A stretch of DNA of 64,000 nucleotides. Origin: Nonomuraea rhodomycinica (GTDB lineage Bacteria; Actinomycetota; Actinomycetes; Streptosporangiales; Streptosporangiaceae). The position numbers and the translations under genes were made by a program. Shown in pieces: positions 31,806 through 39,969 of the stretch (position 1 is the first letter of the stretch; the number at the start of each line of letters is the position of its first letter). The notes under the pieces were generated by a model. That model searched no databases. It saw nothing but the letters and a program-made list of their open reading frames with translations, and had not been told where the DNA came from. The DNA lies in the NCBI RefSeq assembly GCF_013363995.1, contig NZ_JABWGO010000009.1, positions 124,001 to 188,000 of the forward strand, given 5' to 3'.

Positions 31806-32171
31806 GTGTTCCACGTGAGTCGTGATTTCGATGTAGACCGCCGTCTCGAACCTGTTCCGGCGGAGACGAACTCCGCAGGCGGAAGGGCCAACCACACCAC
31901 GCTGCTCATCGCCCTGGGCGCAGTCCCCCTTCTGTTTGCCAACTGGTTCATCGTCGCCGGGATCCTTGGACACGACTGCGCCTCCTCATACGAGGGCGGC
32001 AACATAACGGAATGTGCCGGTGGGCTTTCAGAAGAAGAGATGAGCGCCGCATCGGGGCTGATCGCACTGGTGCTCCTTGTCATCCAGGTACGGCTCATCG
32101 TCCTGGTGCGCCGGCGACTGGAAGGCGACCAGGAGTGCGCCGGCGACACCCGGCGGCTCTACGGCTCGTGA
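31806..32171 (+). CDS. Small two-helix membrane protein
   Basis: 121 aa with two membrane segments (LLIALGAVPLLFANWFIVAGIL; LIALVLLVIQVRLIVLV). The extracytoplasmic loop between them has two Cys (GHDCASSYEGG, ITECAGG) likely to pair. The start is a GTG with no strong ribosome site. No family recognised. Confidence 0.55.
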   Translation: MFHVSRDFDVDRRLEPVPAETNSAGGRANHTTLLIALGAVPLLFANWFIVAGILGHDCASSYEGGNITECAGGLSEEEMSAASGLIALVLLVIQVRLIVLVRRRLEGDQECAGDTRRLYGS

Positions 32172-32348
32172 CCACTCCACCAGCGATATCGGCTTCGACA
32201 CGGAGCAGCGCGTTCCCCACATGTGGCATGTCGCATGTCGCACGCCATGGCAGACGTTGCCGAAGACCCGCCATAGAGCCCGATCTGCCCTCACCGGCCG
32301 ACCACCCCAGCTGGAAGAAGCCTGACCAGCCGACATCGCCCTGTTGAG

Positions 32349-32933
32349 ATGATGACCACCATGGCGGAGGACATCGAGTTGATCGGCGGACAGGAAAGGC
32401 GCGACATCAAAGTCGTCCCGTACGACGCGATGTGGCCGAGGCGCTTCGCGCAGGAACGGGAACGCATCATCATCGCTCTCGGCCCGCTGGCCCGCCGCGT
32501 CGACCACATCGGCTCGACCGCGGTCCCCGGGCTGGCGGCGAAACCGATCGTCGACATCGACCTGAGCGTGCCCGACGCCAACGACGAGGACGCCTACCTT
32601 CCGAGGCTCGTCTCCGCCGGCTACCACTTGCGCGTCCGACAGCCCGGCCACCGCATGGTGCGCACCCAGGACCGCGCCGTCCATGTGCACATCTGCACCA
32701 CGGGCAGCGACTGGGAACGCCGCCATCTCCTCTTTCGCGACTGGCTGCGCCACGACACCGCCGACCGGGAACTCTACGGAGAACTCAAACAGCGACTCGC
32801 CGCTCAGGACTGGCCCGACATGAACGCCTACGCGGCGGCCAAGAGCCCGCTCATCGCCGAGATCACGGAACACGCGGAAGCCTGGGCTCGCTCCACCCAG
32901 TGGACTCCGCAACCGGGACCACAGCCGGGCTGA
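32349..32933 (+). CDS. GrpB family protein (UPF0157 nucleotidyltransferase-like)
   Basis: 194 aa. Motifs are RRFAQERERIIIALGPLARRVDHIGSTAVPGLAAKPIVDIDLSV, the GSTAVPGLxAKPxxDI core of the GrpB family of the nucleotidyltransferase superfamily. HVHICTTGSDWERRHLLFRDWLR is the second conserved block. The biochemical function is not established. Its 3' end overlaps the opposite-strand NUDIX frame by 106 bp. Confidence 0.9.
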   Translation: MMTTMAEDIELIGGQERRDIKVVPYDAMWPRRFAQERERIIIALGPLARRVDHIGSTAVPGLAAKPIVDIDLSVPDANDEDAYLPRLVSAGYHLRVRQPGHRMVRTQDRAVHVHICTTGSDWERRHLLFRDWLRHDTADRELYGELKQRLAAQDWPDMNAYAAAKSPLIAEITEHAEAWARSTQWTPQPGPQPG

Positions 32934-33337
32934 TCAAGGTAGCTGACCATGGACGCTTCCGTACGGCGTCGCTCCGGTAGCTCTGCCAACGGGATCCACG
33001 CCGCCTGGTCAGAGCTGCCACCGATTTCATCCTGAAGGCACCCTCCCACCACGGCCACTTCGTACAACAGATTGATCGCGTGGACCTCGGCATCCGGACT
33101 GCGCCATACGTTGGAGTGAACTCCGAGCATCCGGACGACCTTCACCCGATATCCGGTCTCCTCATGCACTTCGCGAACAACTCCGTCAGCGGGATGCTCG
33201 CCGTGCTCCACGCCGCCACCCGGCGGCCCCCAGCGACAGTCCGGTTCCGCGAACCGGGACAGAAGTATGGCGGATTCTTCGCTGATGCATATCGCATAAG
33301 CCCCGACCCGCTGAATCGGATCACGATGGTTCGCCAT
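32828..33337 (-). CDS. NUDIX hydrolase with C-terminal extension
   Basis: 169 aa from the ATG at 33337; longer starts to 33433 are possible. The NUDIX box GGGVEHGEHPADGVVREVHEETGY (about 40-62) is complete. The domain should end near VSYLDQPG. The remaining 35 residues run antisense to the last 106 bp of grpB, so the original stop seems lost or displaced. Confidence 0.75.
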   Translation of the reverse strand: MANHRDPIQRVGAYAICISEESAILLSRFAEPDCRWGPPGGGVEHGEHPADGVVREVHEETGYRVKVVRMLGVHSNVWRSPDAEVHAINLLYEVAVVGGCLQDEIGGSSDQAAWIPLAELPERRRTEASMVSYLDQPGCGPGCGVHWVERAQASACSVISAMSGLLAAA

Positions 33338-33433
33338 CCGGAGATGGTGACACATCGCGCTGTGTTGGCAGTCCATTTCATCAATATGGCCCCATAGCGC
33401 CCTGCCTTCGCCTGGCGTCGCATGCCTGATCAA

Positions 33434-33750
33434 ACGTCAACCACTCTGCTTCGGTGAGCCAGGGTGAGGACCGAACCTGAATCGTCGACCGCCCTCAAGC
33501 GCGCATGGCGGCCATCCGTGCGGTGGCGATCGCAGGGCTGCATCTCGTACTTCGGCGCGCCGACCCCGTCAGAGCGCTCGATCGGTACGGCGGGGCCGGC
33601 GCGAGGTGCGCACGGCGCGCTTTGCGACCAGACCGAGTTCGCAGCTCTGATCCTGGCCGTTCTAGGTGATCGCAGATGGACCGATGCGGCTTCAGCCTCG
33701 TACACCAGAACGGCCGTCTCCCTCTGTGAACCAAAGGATCGTCGGCTAGA
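33434..33750. other. Intergenic region containing a diverged dispersed repeat
   Basis: No gene is supported. The stretch about 33450-33610 resembles 39647-39830 in the same orientation. The two share GTGCGGTGGCG, a GGTACGGCG(C/G)GG core and surrounding order with indels. This may be a degenerate mobile or decayed-gene fragment. Confidence 0.45.
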
Positions 33751-34422
33751 GTGCCCGCCGTGATCATTCATCGTTCGCTTCTGGCCACCGGCCTTTTATG
33801 CGGAATGCTTCTCACACCGACTCCCGCTTCGGCTGCGATCTCTCCCCAGCCACCGTCTCCGGATCAGCTCAAAGCGGCCCTGCTTCTGCCGGAGAATCTC
33901 GGTGAGGACTTCACGCACAACACGACTCGAAACAGGGATCCTCTGTATGACATGGTCACCCGTTCGAAGGCGTGCACCACGGCGGTCAAGGGAATCGTCC
34001 CGCTCTATCGAGCCAAGAGCGCGACCTGGCTGAAGAAGAAAGACAAGTGGGAGGGAATGAGCCAGTACATAGTGAGCGGCACTCGCGGCAAGATCTCAGC
34101 CTTGGAGCGGGCGGCCAAGAAGATGGTCCGCGACTGTAGCCACGTCACGGTCACCTCGGACGCTGCCAAGGACACCATCCGCAAGCTGCCTGTCGGCAAG
34201 CTCGGTGACGGTGTCTATGGGATCAAGCTCCGCAGCGGGTTCCCGGGCAAAAACCTCGACAAGGACTCGATGGTCGCGATCGACATCGTGATTATCAGAG
34301 TGGAGAACACCATGATGGTGCTGGACCACGACGGCCACGTGGGCGAATTCGATCCCTCGCTCACCAGGTCCGCCGCGGAGACGGCCACGAGGCGGCTTCG
34401 GGAGATTCTGCAGGCCTCTTAA
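33751..34422 (+). CDS. Secreted hypothetical protein
   Basis: 223 aa with a GTG start; a second GTG three codons later is equally possible. The signal peptide ends at PTPASA. The mature domain (DQLKAALLLPENLGEDF, then KACTTAVKGIVPL, then VRDCSHVTV) resembles extracellular sensor or PknH-like lipoprotein domains with one paired Cys set. No lipobox. It contains a TTA codon in the signal peptide (GLLCG). Confidence 0.68.
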   Translation: MPAVIIHRSLLATGLLCGMLLTPTPASAAISPQPPSPDQLKAALLLPENLGEDFTHNTTRNRDPLYDMVTRSKACTTAVKGIVPLYRAKSATWLKKKDKWEGMSQYIVSGTRGKISALERAAKKMVRDCSHVTVTSDAAKDTIRKLPVGKLGDGVYGIKLRSGFPGKNLDKDSMVAIDIVIIRVENTMMVLDHDGHVGEFDPSLTRSAAETATRRLREILQAS

Positions 34423-34558
34423 CGACTTTTGCGGCGGCGTGGCTCAGCGCGGCGGGTTCGTAAGCCACGGCGGGTTGGCGATCGGCCGGGCGGCCCGACT
34501 GCGGCCCTGGCCGTGACCGGCCCCAGGCCGCATGCACGGCCGGTACCGCAACGGGATA

Positions 34559-35450
34559 TCAGCCACGTTCTCCGGTGAGCCCCGCCGGAGGCGTCCCGCC
34601 GGGCAGGTCGATGCCGTAAGGGTAGGTGACGCGGATGTGCCGAGACGGCCTGCTATGACGCCGTCGATTTCGCCGTCCACGCGCGAGAGTATCGCTGGGT
34701 ACTTGTACTGTTGCTCACCGCGGGGTCACGGATGAGCGTGACACGGGCCTTGCCGACGACGCCGCCGATCATGCGGGCCACCTTGTCTGCGCGGGCGACC
34801 GGCCGCGGCGGAGCCTGCTCGAGTCCGCCGCCGGCGCCGGTCAGGACGACTTCGGGGGCGAGCACGTCAAGCAGGCCCTGCAGGTCCCTGGTTTCGAGCG
34901 CGCGCCGGAACGACCGCAGAGCCGCCCGGGTCTGGTGTGGAGAGACCGCTCTTCGTGGTCGGCGGGCGTCGACGTGCCGGCGGGCGCGGTGCGCGATCTG
35001 GCGGACGGCGTCGCGGGTCTTGCCGACGGCGGCCGCGATCTCGTCGTAGCCGACGTCGAAGACCTCGCGCAGCACGAACACGGCACGCTCGGTCGGCGAC
35101 AGCGTCTCCAGGACCAGCATGAGCGCCATCGACACACTCTCGGCGAGCACGACGTCCTCGGCCACGTCCGGCGTCGTGATCAGCGGCTCGGGCAGCCAGG
35201 GGCCGACGTACGCCTCCTTGCGGAGCTTCATGTTGCGCATCTGGTTGAGCGACTGCCGGGCGGTGATCCGGATCAGGTAGGCACGCTGGTCGGACACCTG
35301 CCCAAGGTCGACCTTGACCCACCGTAGCCAGGTCTCCTGCAGGACGTCCTCGGCGTCGGCCGCCGATCCGAGCATCTCGTAGGCGACGCTGAACAACAAC
35401 TTGCGGTGGGCGACAAATACCTCGGTCGCCTCAGTGGCGTACCCGCTCAT
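34559..35450 (-). pseudogene. ECF41/SigJ-type sigma factor with decayed 3' end
   Basis: From the ATG at 35450 the frame encodes sigma regions 2 and 4 intact (VAYEMLGSAADAEDVLQETWLR; VFDVGYDEIAAAVGKTRDAVRQIAHRAR). The linker motif GPWLPEPL and the start of the SnoaL-like C-terminal domain (GAGGGLEQ) also remain. Near 34715 the coding signal leaves this frame. PAILSRVDGEIDGVIAGRLG continues in a second frame and IRVTYPYGIDLPGG in a third, ending at TCA 34559-34561. Read as is, the protein stops at 34653 after an unrelated tail. It lacks the NPDKL-type end. ECF41 C-terminal domains modulate activity, so the truncated factor may be deregulated or dead. Confidence 0.8.
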
Positions 35451-35544
35451 ATTTCGCTTTCCTTCAACGCGGCCCGTCGTGATCGCGGAAGGCATGCGAG
35501 CGCGCGTTCACACCGGGCCCGGGACTGGCGGCGACTGCGCCGGC

Positions 35545-35622
35545 CACGCTCATGAGCGTGCGACAAGGGTGACGACAGCAGCGCCGTGCAGCTTGATTGC
35601 CGAGTGCTGATCAGCTGATCAG
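35545..35622. promoter_or_regulatory. Palindromes upstream of the ECF41 gene
   Basis: A perfect 16-bp palindrome CACGCTCATGAGCGTG lies at 35545-35560, about 95 bp above the sigma factor start. Two tandem copies of the 8-bp palindrome CTGATCAG fill 35607-35622. The role is unknown. Confidence 0.5.
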
Positions 35623-35667
35623 CTGACCGGTCGGCTGGATCACGGGGATTTCTCGTGATCTGTTGAT

Positions 35668-35863
35668 TCACCAGGGGTTGGGGTGGCCCGGGTTCACGGC
35701 CAGGACGGCCACCGCGGCGACGAAGAAGACGGCCCATGCGACGTGACCGCGGGAGTCCATTCGCAGGCGGGCAATGAGCGCGCCGACGAGATACGGCACG
35801 AGACCGACGGCAGCCGACATGCGCAGCGGCGAACTCGGTTGCCGTGACATGGGTGATGAACAT
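35668..35863 (-). pseudogene. Truncated DoxX-like membrane protein
   Basis: The ATG at 35863 begins FITHVTATEFAAA, a plausible DoxX_2/DUF4267-like N-terminus, then the frame is lost. The C-terminal half (AVGLVPYLVGALIARLR, then HVAWAVFFVAAVAVLAVNPG) continues in another frame to the stop at 35668. The protein is about half normal length, so an internal deletion has removed the middle helices. Confidence 0.6.
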
Positions 35864-35909
35864 GAAGGTTCCGTTCTGGAGTTGGCGCTCGGCCTGCAGC
35901 AGAGCGTCT

Positions 35910-36309
35910 TCACTCCGTTGCGGTCGGTAGGGGAGGCGGGCCGAAACGGCTCGATGTCACGAAGGCGGCCGACGGCCATGGCGGGATGAACCAGGTCACC
36001 CGCGACCATTGCGGTACGCCCGCACCCGCCGCGCGGGCGTGTGGCCACCGCACCGGCGGACAGCAACGCCGCACCCGTAGTGCCCGCGGCGCTCAGACCG
36101 GCGCAGTACCGAGTACGGCACGAAAGATCAGCCCAGCCGGACCGGGGACTCAACGACCACAGCGATCACGCCGCTGGCCCTGACTGAGGTCTTCGGCCCG
36201 CCTCGCGGCGGCAACCGTGAAGACCATCTGGAGCGATGTGCCGGCGCCGCTCGGCAGGAAGGCGACGGCCGGTCGGCAGAGCGGCAACGATCCATAGAGC
36301 GAAATCCAT
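35910..36309 (-). pseudogene. Multiply frameshifted DoxX family gene
   Basis: GAAGGGA precedes an ATG at 36309, and the start MDFALWIVAALPT is typical DoxX. Four further segments in shifting frames follow the DoxX order: VAFLPSGAGT, then GLIFRAVLGTAPV, then LSAAGTTGAALLSAGAVATRPR, then AAFVTSSRFGP before a TGA at 35910-35912. Several single-base indels and stops make it non-functional. It is divergent from an intact TetR gene, which was probably its repressor. Confidence 0.72.
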
Positions 36310-36378
36310 GAGCGTTCCCTTCAAGGTCGTTGGCAATCGCCGGCGGCCGACATCTGCCCGCCATGGCCTGGGACCGAT

Positions 36379-36453
36379 ACGACACGTGTCGTGTAGTTCG
36401 ATGGCGACACGCTACGTGTCGTTCAAACAGCTGTCAACACGCTACGTGTCGTT
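36379..36453. promoter_or_regulatory. Triple operator upstream of TetR
   Basis: A perfect 14-bp palindrome ACGACACGTGTCGT lies at 36379-36392. CGACACG-CTA-CGTGTCG follows at 36405-36421. A 17-bp exact direct repeat ACACGCTACGTGTCGTT occurs at 36407-36423 and 36437-36453, 30 bp apart (about three turns). All lie within 95 bp upstream of the TetR ATG and face the broken DoxX gene. Confidence 0.88.
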
Positions 36454-36471
36454 TCCCATAGACTGCTGAGC

Positions 36472-37065
36472 ATGCCAACATCGCCGAACCCGCTACGCCG
36501 CCGCGAGACCAGCCGCCGCGCCATCTTGGATGCGGCGCTCCAGCTATGTGCCGAGCTTGGTTACGGCCGGCTGACGATCGAGGCGATCGCCGCCCGCGCC
36601 GGCGTCAGCAAGAAGACGATCTACCGCTGGTGGCCTTCCAAAGGGGCTGTCGTCTTGGATGCCGTCGATGATGCGGCGAGCCTGGTCACTGACCACATAG
36701 ACACCGGCCACCTTGCCGCCGACCTGCACGCCCAGCTGTCCGCCGTCATCACGTTGCTCAGCCCGCCGAACAACTCCGCCATCACCGGGCTTATCGCCGA
36801 AGCGCTCCAGGACGACGAGCTGGCGCACGACCTGCGGGAACGACTCATCAAGCCACGCATCATCGCGTTCAAAGAACGCATGCGGAAGGCCCAACGCGAT
36901 GGGCAGCTAGCTCCCGACGCCAACCTGGACGCTGCCCTCGACCTGTTCTACGGGCCTATCTACCACCGACTCATCTTCCACCTCGGCATGCCCGACGCCG
37001 AACAACTCCACATGCTCGTGGCACACGCCCTCCGCGCATTCAGCCCGCCTGATTCGACGCCATGA
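36472..37065 (+). CDS. TetR/AcrR family transcriptional regulator
   Basis: 197 aa. The DNA-binding domain reads RRAILDAALQLCAELGYGRLTIEAIAARAGVSKKTIYRWWPSKGAV. The long C-terminal helical domain (KPRIIAFKERMRKAQRDGQL, DLFYGPIYHRLIFH) matches TetR_C_16/AcrR-like regulators with the RWWxSK motif. It should bind the three ACACG/CGTGT sites upstream and control itself and formerly the divergent DoxX gene. It is intact although its target gene has decayed. Confidence 0.92.
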   Translation: MPTSPNPLRRRETSRRAILDAALQLCAELGYGRLTIEAIAARAGVSKKTIYRWWPSKGAVVLDAVDDAASLVTDHIDTGHLAADLHAQLSAVITLLSPPNNSAITGLIAEALQDDELAHDLRERLIKPRIIAFKERMRKAQRDGQLAPDANLDAALDLFYGPIYHRLIFHLGMPDAEQLHMLVAHALRAFSPPDSTP

Positions 37066-37685
37066 CCCCTTGTACGGACACCCCTTGAAGTGCGGGACTG
37101 CCGGGGCCAGCGAGTCGGCTTGGAGCTTGAGCAGTTGGTGCGGGTCAGCGCCGAGGGTCTCCTGGCGGAATTGCTGGATGGCGGGGATCTGCTGCTGGAT
37201 GGCGGGGATCTGCTGCTGGACTGCGGGGATCGCGCTCAATGAGCTGAGACGATCATCGTTGGCGATGAAGGCCCGCCGGACCGATGCCGACCCTCTCGGA
37301 GGATCGGCACAGACCATGAGGCCTGTCGGAGGTGCTGTCCGCACCACTTGTCGGCGTCCCGCATGAATTTCGCGATCCTCGGCTTTGTCAGCCACATAGC
37401 CGATCGGATCTGCTTTCGCCTGCGCGAATCTCTGCCCTCCTCGCCTGCTGAAAGACGTGCGAGCGAAGCGAGGCCCTGCAGGGGTCGGGCCCGTGGCCCG
37501 ACTGGAAGCAACGCCTGAGCCCTGCGGCGCGAAGCGCCCCCAAGCGAAGCCCATCGCGCGAAGCGGCCCCAAGCGAAGCCCATCGCGCGAAGCGCCCCAC
37601 GGCGAAGCCTCCCGGCGCGCAAGCGCCCATCAAGAAGGAACGTCCGAGCGGAGCGAGGGCCTTTGACCAGGGGCGGGAAGCAGAC
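37066..37685. other. Repeat-rich intergenic region at the element edge
   Basis: About 620 bp without a supported gene. It holds a triplet GGCGGGGATCTGCTGCTGGA-type repeat near 37180-37230 and the 29-bp repeats at 37527-37613. Two diverged copies of a motif beginning CGAGCG(A/G)AGCGAGG(C/G) lie near 37459 and 37644. Predicted proteins here are only translations of the repeats. Confidence 0.55.
37527..37613. repeat. Three 29-bp tandem repeats
   Basis: Units at 37527-37555 and 37556-37584 differ by one base. A third at 37585-37613 is degenerate. Each contains GCGCGAAGCG and AAGCGAAGCCC. They lie 120 bp outside the integration site. Spacers are absent, so this is not a CRISPR. Confidence 0.85.
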
Positions 37686-37720
37686 GGGCACCCACCGAGT
37701 CGGGTAGCGGGTGGGTGCCC
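37686..37720. terminator. Hairpin next to the attachment site
   Basis: GGGCACCCACC (37686-37696) pairs with GGTGGGTGCCC (37710-37720), an 11-bp perfect stem with a 13-nt loop. It ends 11 bp before the tRNA-derived repeat. Likely the original terminator of the tRNA-Ala transcript. Confidence 0.65.
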
Positions 37721-37731
37721 CTGTGAACCTA

Positions 37732-37776
37732 CGTGGAGCCTAGGAGATTCGAACTCCTGACATCCTGCTCGCAAAG
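37732..37776 (-). other. Attachment site (distal att), duplicated 3' part of tRNA-Ala
   Basis: These 45 bp match 42494-42538 with a single C/T difference (37770 versus 42532). The repeat runs from the anticodon loop to just past the 3' end of tRNA-Ala. The 5' half of the tRNA is absent here, so this is a displaced 3' end, not a gene. Confidence 0.9.
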
Positions 37777-37909
37777 ACGCATGCCGATCATGCTCGACCA
37801 GCTGAAACGCAGCTCACGGCGCTGATCGCTTTCCCTATGACTCCCCGCTGTTCCCCCTCGTTTCCCGCCCCATCGGGCACGCGACGGGCACGGCTGGCAG
37901 ACTCACCAC

Positions 37910-38221
37910 GTGATCACGGATGCACTCGTCTTCCTTCAATCTTGGTATGCCTCCTGCTGCAATGACGACTGGGAGCACAGGTACGGCGTGACAATCGACA
38001 CCTTGGACAATCCGGGATGGCGCCTGAAGATCGACCTCGTCAACACGCCTCTTGCCGGGGCCTTACTGGACCGCCTAGTGGTGGAACGCGCCGATGACGG
38101 CTGGGTACACGCTTGGAGCAACGGGGTCCACTTCGAAGGAGCATGTGGGCCTCTGAACCTCGGTGAGGTGTTAGAAGCATTCCGAGACTTCGTCGGCGAT
38201 GCTGTCTCGCCTCCTGACTGA
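37910..38221 (+). CDS. Imm53 family immunity protein
   Basis: 103 aa. The pattern LQSWYASCCNDDWEHRYGV, then TLDNPGWRLKIDLVNT, then GPLNLGEVLEAFRDFV matches Imm53, a small immunity family of polymorphic toxin systems. It should bind and neutralise a cognate toxin in the cytosol. No toxin gene is present in the element, so it is an orphan. GTG start; two TTA codons. It is followed by another small gene on the same strand 71 bp later. Confidence 0.75.
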   Translation: MITDALVFLQSWYASCCNDDWEHRYGVTIDTLDNPGWRLKIDLVNTPLAGALLDRLVVERADDGWVHAWSNGVHFEGACGPLNLGEVLEAFRDFVGDAVSPPD

Positions 38222-38292
38222 TGCTCTCACCGGGTGAGCGGAGGCCGACAGCCCCGAGAAGCCCCGGCGACGGCATCCGGCACAATCACGGA

Positions 38293-38805
38293 ATGTTCAA
38301 CTTCGGAATCCCCGGATACAGGCCGGAATGGTTGAGCGAACGCTTGGCGATCACTGCCACTCATGGGGTGAGACTGGGCCACCTCGTCGGCCGGCGACTG
38401 ACCCGAGCGCTGCTGGTGTGGGACCTTGACGAGGACAAGTGGTTCGCCGACTGCCCGGTCCTCCTGGACTTCGAGGGCGAACAGGTCGAGATCAACTACT
38501 GGAAGTTCGACGAGCTCTCCATCACCTGGAACACCATCAATCCAGCGCGCTCGCCGGACTGGCCGGACTTTCACCTCGCGTGGCGAGACGACGTACCGGA
38601 TGAACTCACTGCACTGGTCGGGCAGCCCTGTTCGGCAGTGGAACTGCTGATGTGGAGGAACAGGGATCTCGTGGAGGGAACGATCGCGTCCTTAGGGTTC
38701 GGCTTTCCGAACGGCCAAATGACGATCTACAACGCGCTTGACGAGAACGGCATGGAGTTCACTCCGCCTGGCGACCAGTACGCGCGTTACAGCATGGCCT
38801 TCTGA
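38293..38805 (+). CDS. Hypothetical protein, possible immunity-type
   Basis: 170 aa from the ATG at 38293. Acidic and rich in Trp and Asp (VWDLDEDKWFADCPVLLDFEG; INYWKFDELSITWNTI). It looks soluble, with no signal peptide, membrane helix or catalytic motif. Position after Imm53 and composition recall immunity proteins, but no family is recognised. One TTA codon. Confidence 0.6.
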   Translation: MFNFGIPGYRPEWLSERLAITATHGVRLGHLVGRRLTRALLVWDLDEDKWFADCPVLLDFEGEQVEINYWKFDELSITWNTINPARSPDWPDFHLAWRDDVPDELTALVGQPCSAVELLMWRNRDLVEGTIASLGFGFPNGQMTIYNALDENGMEFTPPGDQYARYSMAF

Positions 38806-39128
38806 TCCGTAGGTCCGCAAACGATCTTCAGAGCCGTCCGGACGCGTTCGCCGGGCTGGTCGGCCGTCGCCCCGCCGTTCAGGTTCGTTCGGCTCAGTTC
38901 GTGATCGTCCGTCCGGGTGGCTCCAGGCGGCTCCCAGAACGGCCTCCATGTACAGGCTGGCGGCGCAGATCTGGAGCGCGAGTGACTGCCATCTTGGCGC
39001 TATGGCGAAAAGAGTCGACCACGGCTGCGCCCGTAGGCGCCACACCTGTGCCACTAGCCGGAGCGAGGGAGCGGCATCCCCCCGCGGGGGGAGTCACGCC
39101 GGACCGCGGCCCAGAGAAGCTGGCAACC
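38806..39128. other. Intergenic region inside the element
   Basis: 323 bp with no supported gene. The only notable structure is a 14-bp GC palindrome CCCCCCGCGGGGGG near 39079-39092, upstream of the membrane protein. No promoter is clear. Confidence 0.45.
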
Positions 39129-39557
39129 ATGAGCACTACACCCGCGGCCTACCCACCTGCATTGTCCGTGCCCCCGAGTCGGCTCACCGTCTGGGCCGGC
39201 CGAACCATGATCTTGATCGCCGTGGCGCACACCGCCGTGTTCGCCCGCCTCGCTCCCTGGTCTAGCTGGCTCGCCGGGGACCTCCGCAACCGTGCCGCGG
39301 ACAGCGACTCGGTGGCAACGTTCTGGGCGCTGCCCGGTGGATTCGTCGTGGTGCTGGTGCTGCTAGGACTACTGGTGGCACGGGCGGGGCGGCAGGGACA
39401 ACACGTCCCCGGGTATGTCGGCTGGGTGATCCTCGCCTGGGGAGCGCTGGGCGTCAGCCTGATCGGACCGAGCGGTTTCCTTCTCGCAGCCGTCCCGGCC
39501 GGGCTGCTCATTGCGGCGAACATCACCGCCAGACGACACCCCCACGCTTCGTCCTGA
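39129..39557 (+). CDS. DUF6463-like four-helix membrane protein
   Basis: 142 aa from the ATG at 39129. Four membrane segments and the motifs TVWAGRTMILIAVAHT, FWALPGGFVVVLVLLGLLVAR and GYVGWVILAWGALGVSLIGPSGF resemble the DUF6463 family. Function unknown. Upstream ATGs exist but give a non-typical Arg-rich extension. Confidence 0.7.
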   Translation: MSTTPAAYPPALSVPPSRLTVWAGRTMILIAVAHTAVFARLAPWSSWLAGDLRNRAADSDSVATFWALPGGFVVVLVLLGLLVARAGRQGQHVPGYVGWVILAWGALGVSLIGPSGFLLAAVPAGLLIAANITARRHPHASS

Positions 39558-39969
39558 GCAAGTCTCGCCGGTCGCCCACCTCTAACGGCTCCCGCTGATC
39601 GCAAAGCTCAAGGACTTGCCTTGGCTTGGAAGCAGACCGCAACCACATTGCCCGGTGGGCCAGGGCTGAGGAACGAAGCCCTGGACCGTCGATCGCCCCC
39701 GACTTGTACGGCGGCGGACCATGCCGTGGCGATCGTGAGGGTCGCATCTGTGCGGTGGCGCGGCAACCCCGGTCGGGGCGTTCGGTTGGTACGGCGCGGC
39801 GGGCGTGCGGTGCCCGGCCCGGTGTCCCGCCGCCGTTCGGGACCGGCCCCCAGGCCGCACGCCCGGACGGCGGGCGGGCGGAGGGCCGGAGGTGCGGCGG
39901 CACGCCGCGCCACCGCCTTGATACCTATAAGAACAATTCGGCAATGCGGCACTGCGGCCGGCAAGCGGA
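39558..39969. other. Intergenic region with second copy of the dispersed repeat
   Basis: 412 bp between converging genes. The segment 39647-39830 is related to 33450-33610 outside the element. ORFs in it are low-complexity Arg/Pro translations. An AT-rich patch at 39918-39945 stands out. No gene supported. Confidence 0.45.

Noticed and set aside
37527..37613. CRISPR-like repeat array near the att site
   Set aside because: Three directly adjoining 29-bp units without spacers.
37732..37776. Second tRNA-Ala gene
   Set aside because: Only the 3' part is present; D arm and 5' acceptor are missing. It is the displaced att copy.
38692..39054. 120-aa minus-strand ORF between element genes
   Set aside because: It overlaps the end of the 170-aa gene antisense and has no recognisable domain or ribosome site.
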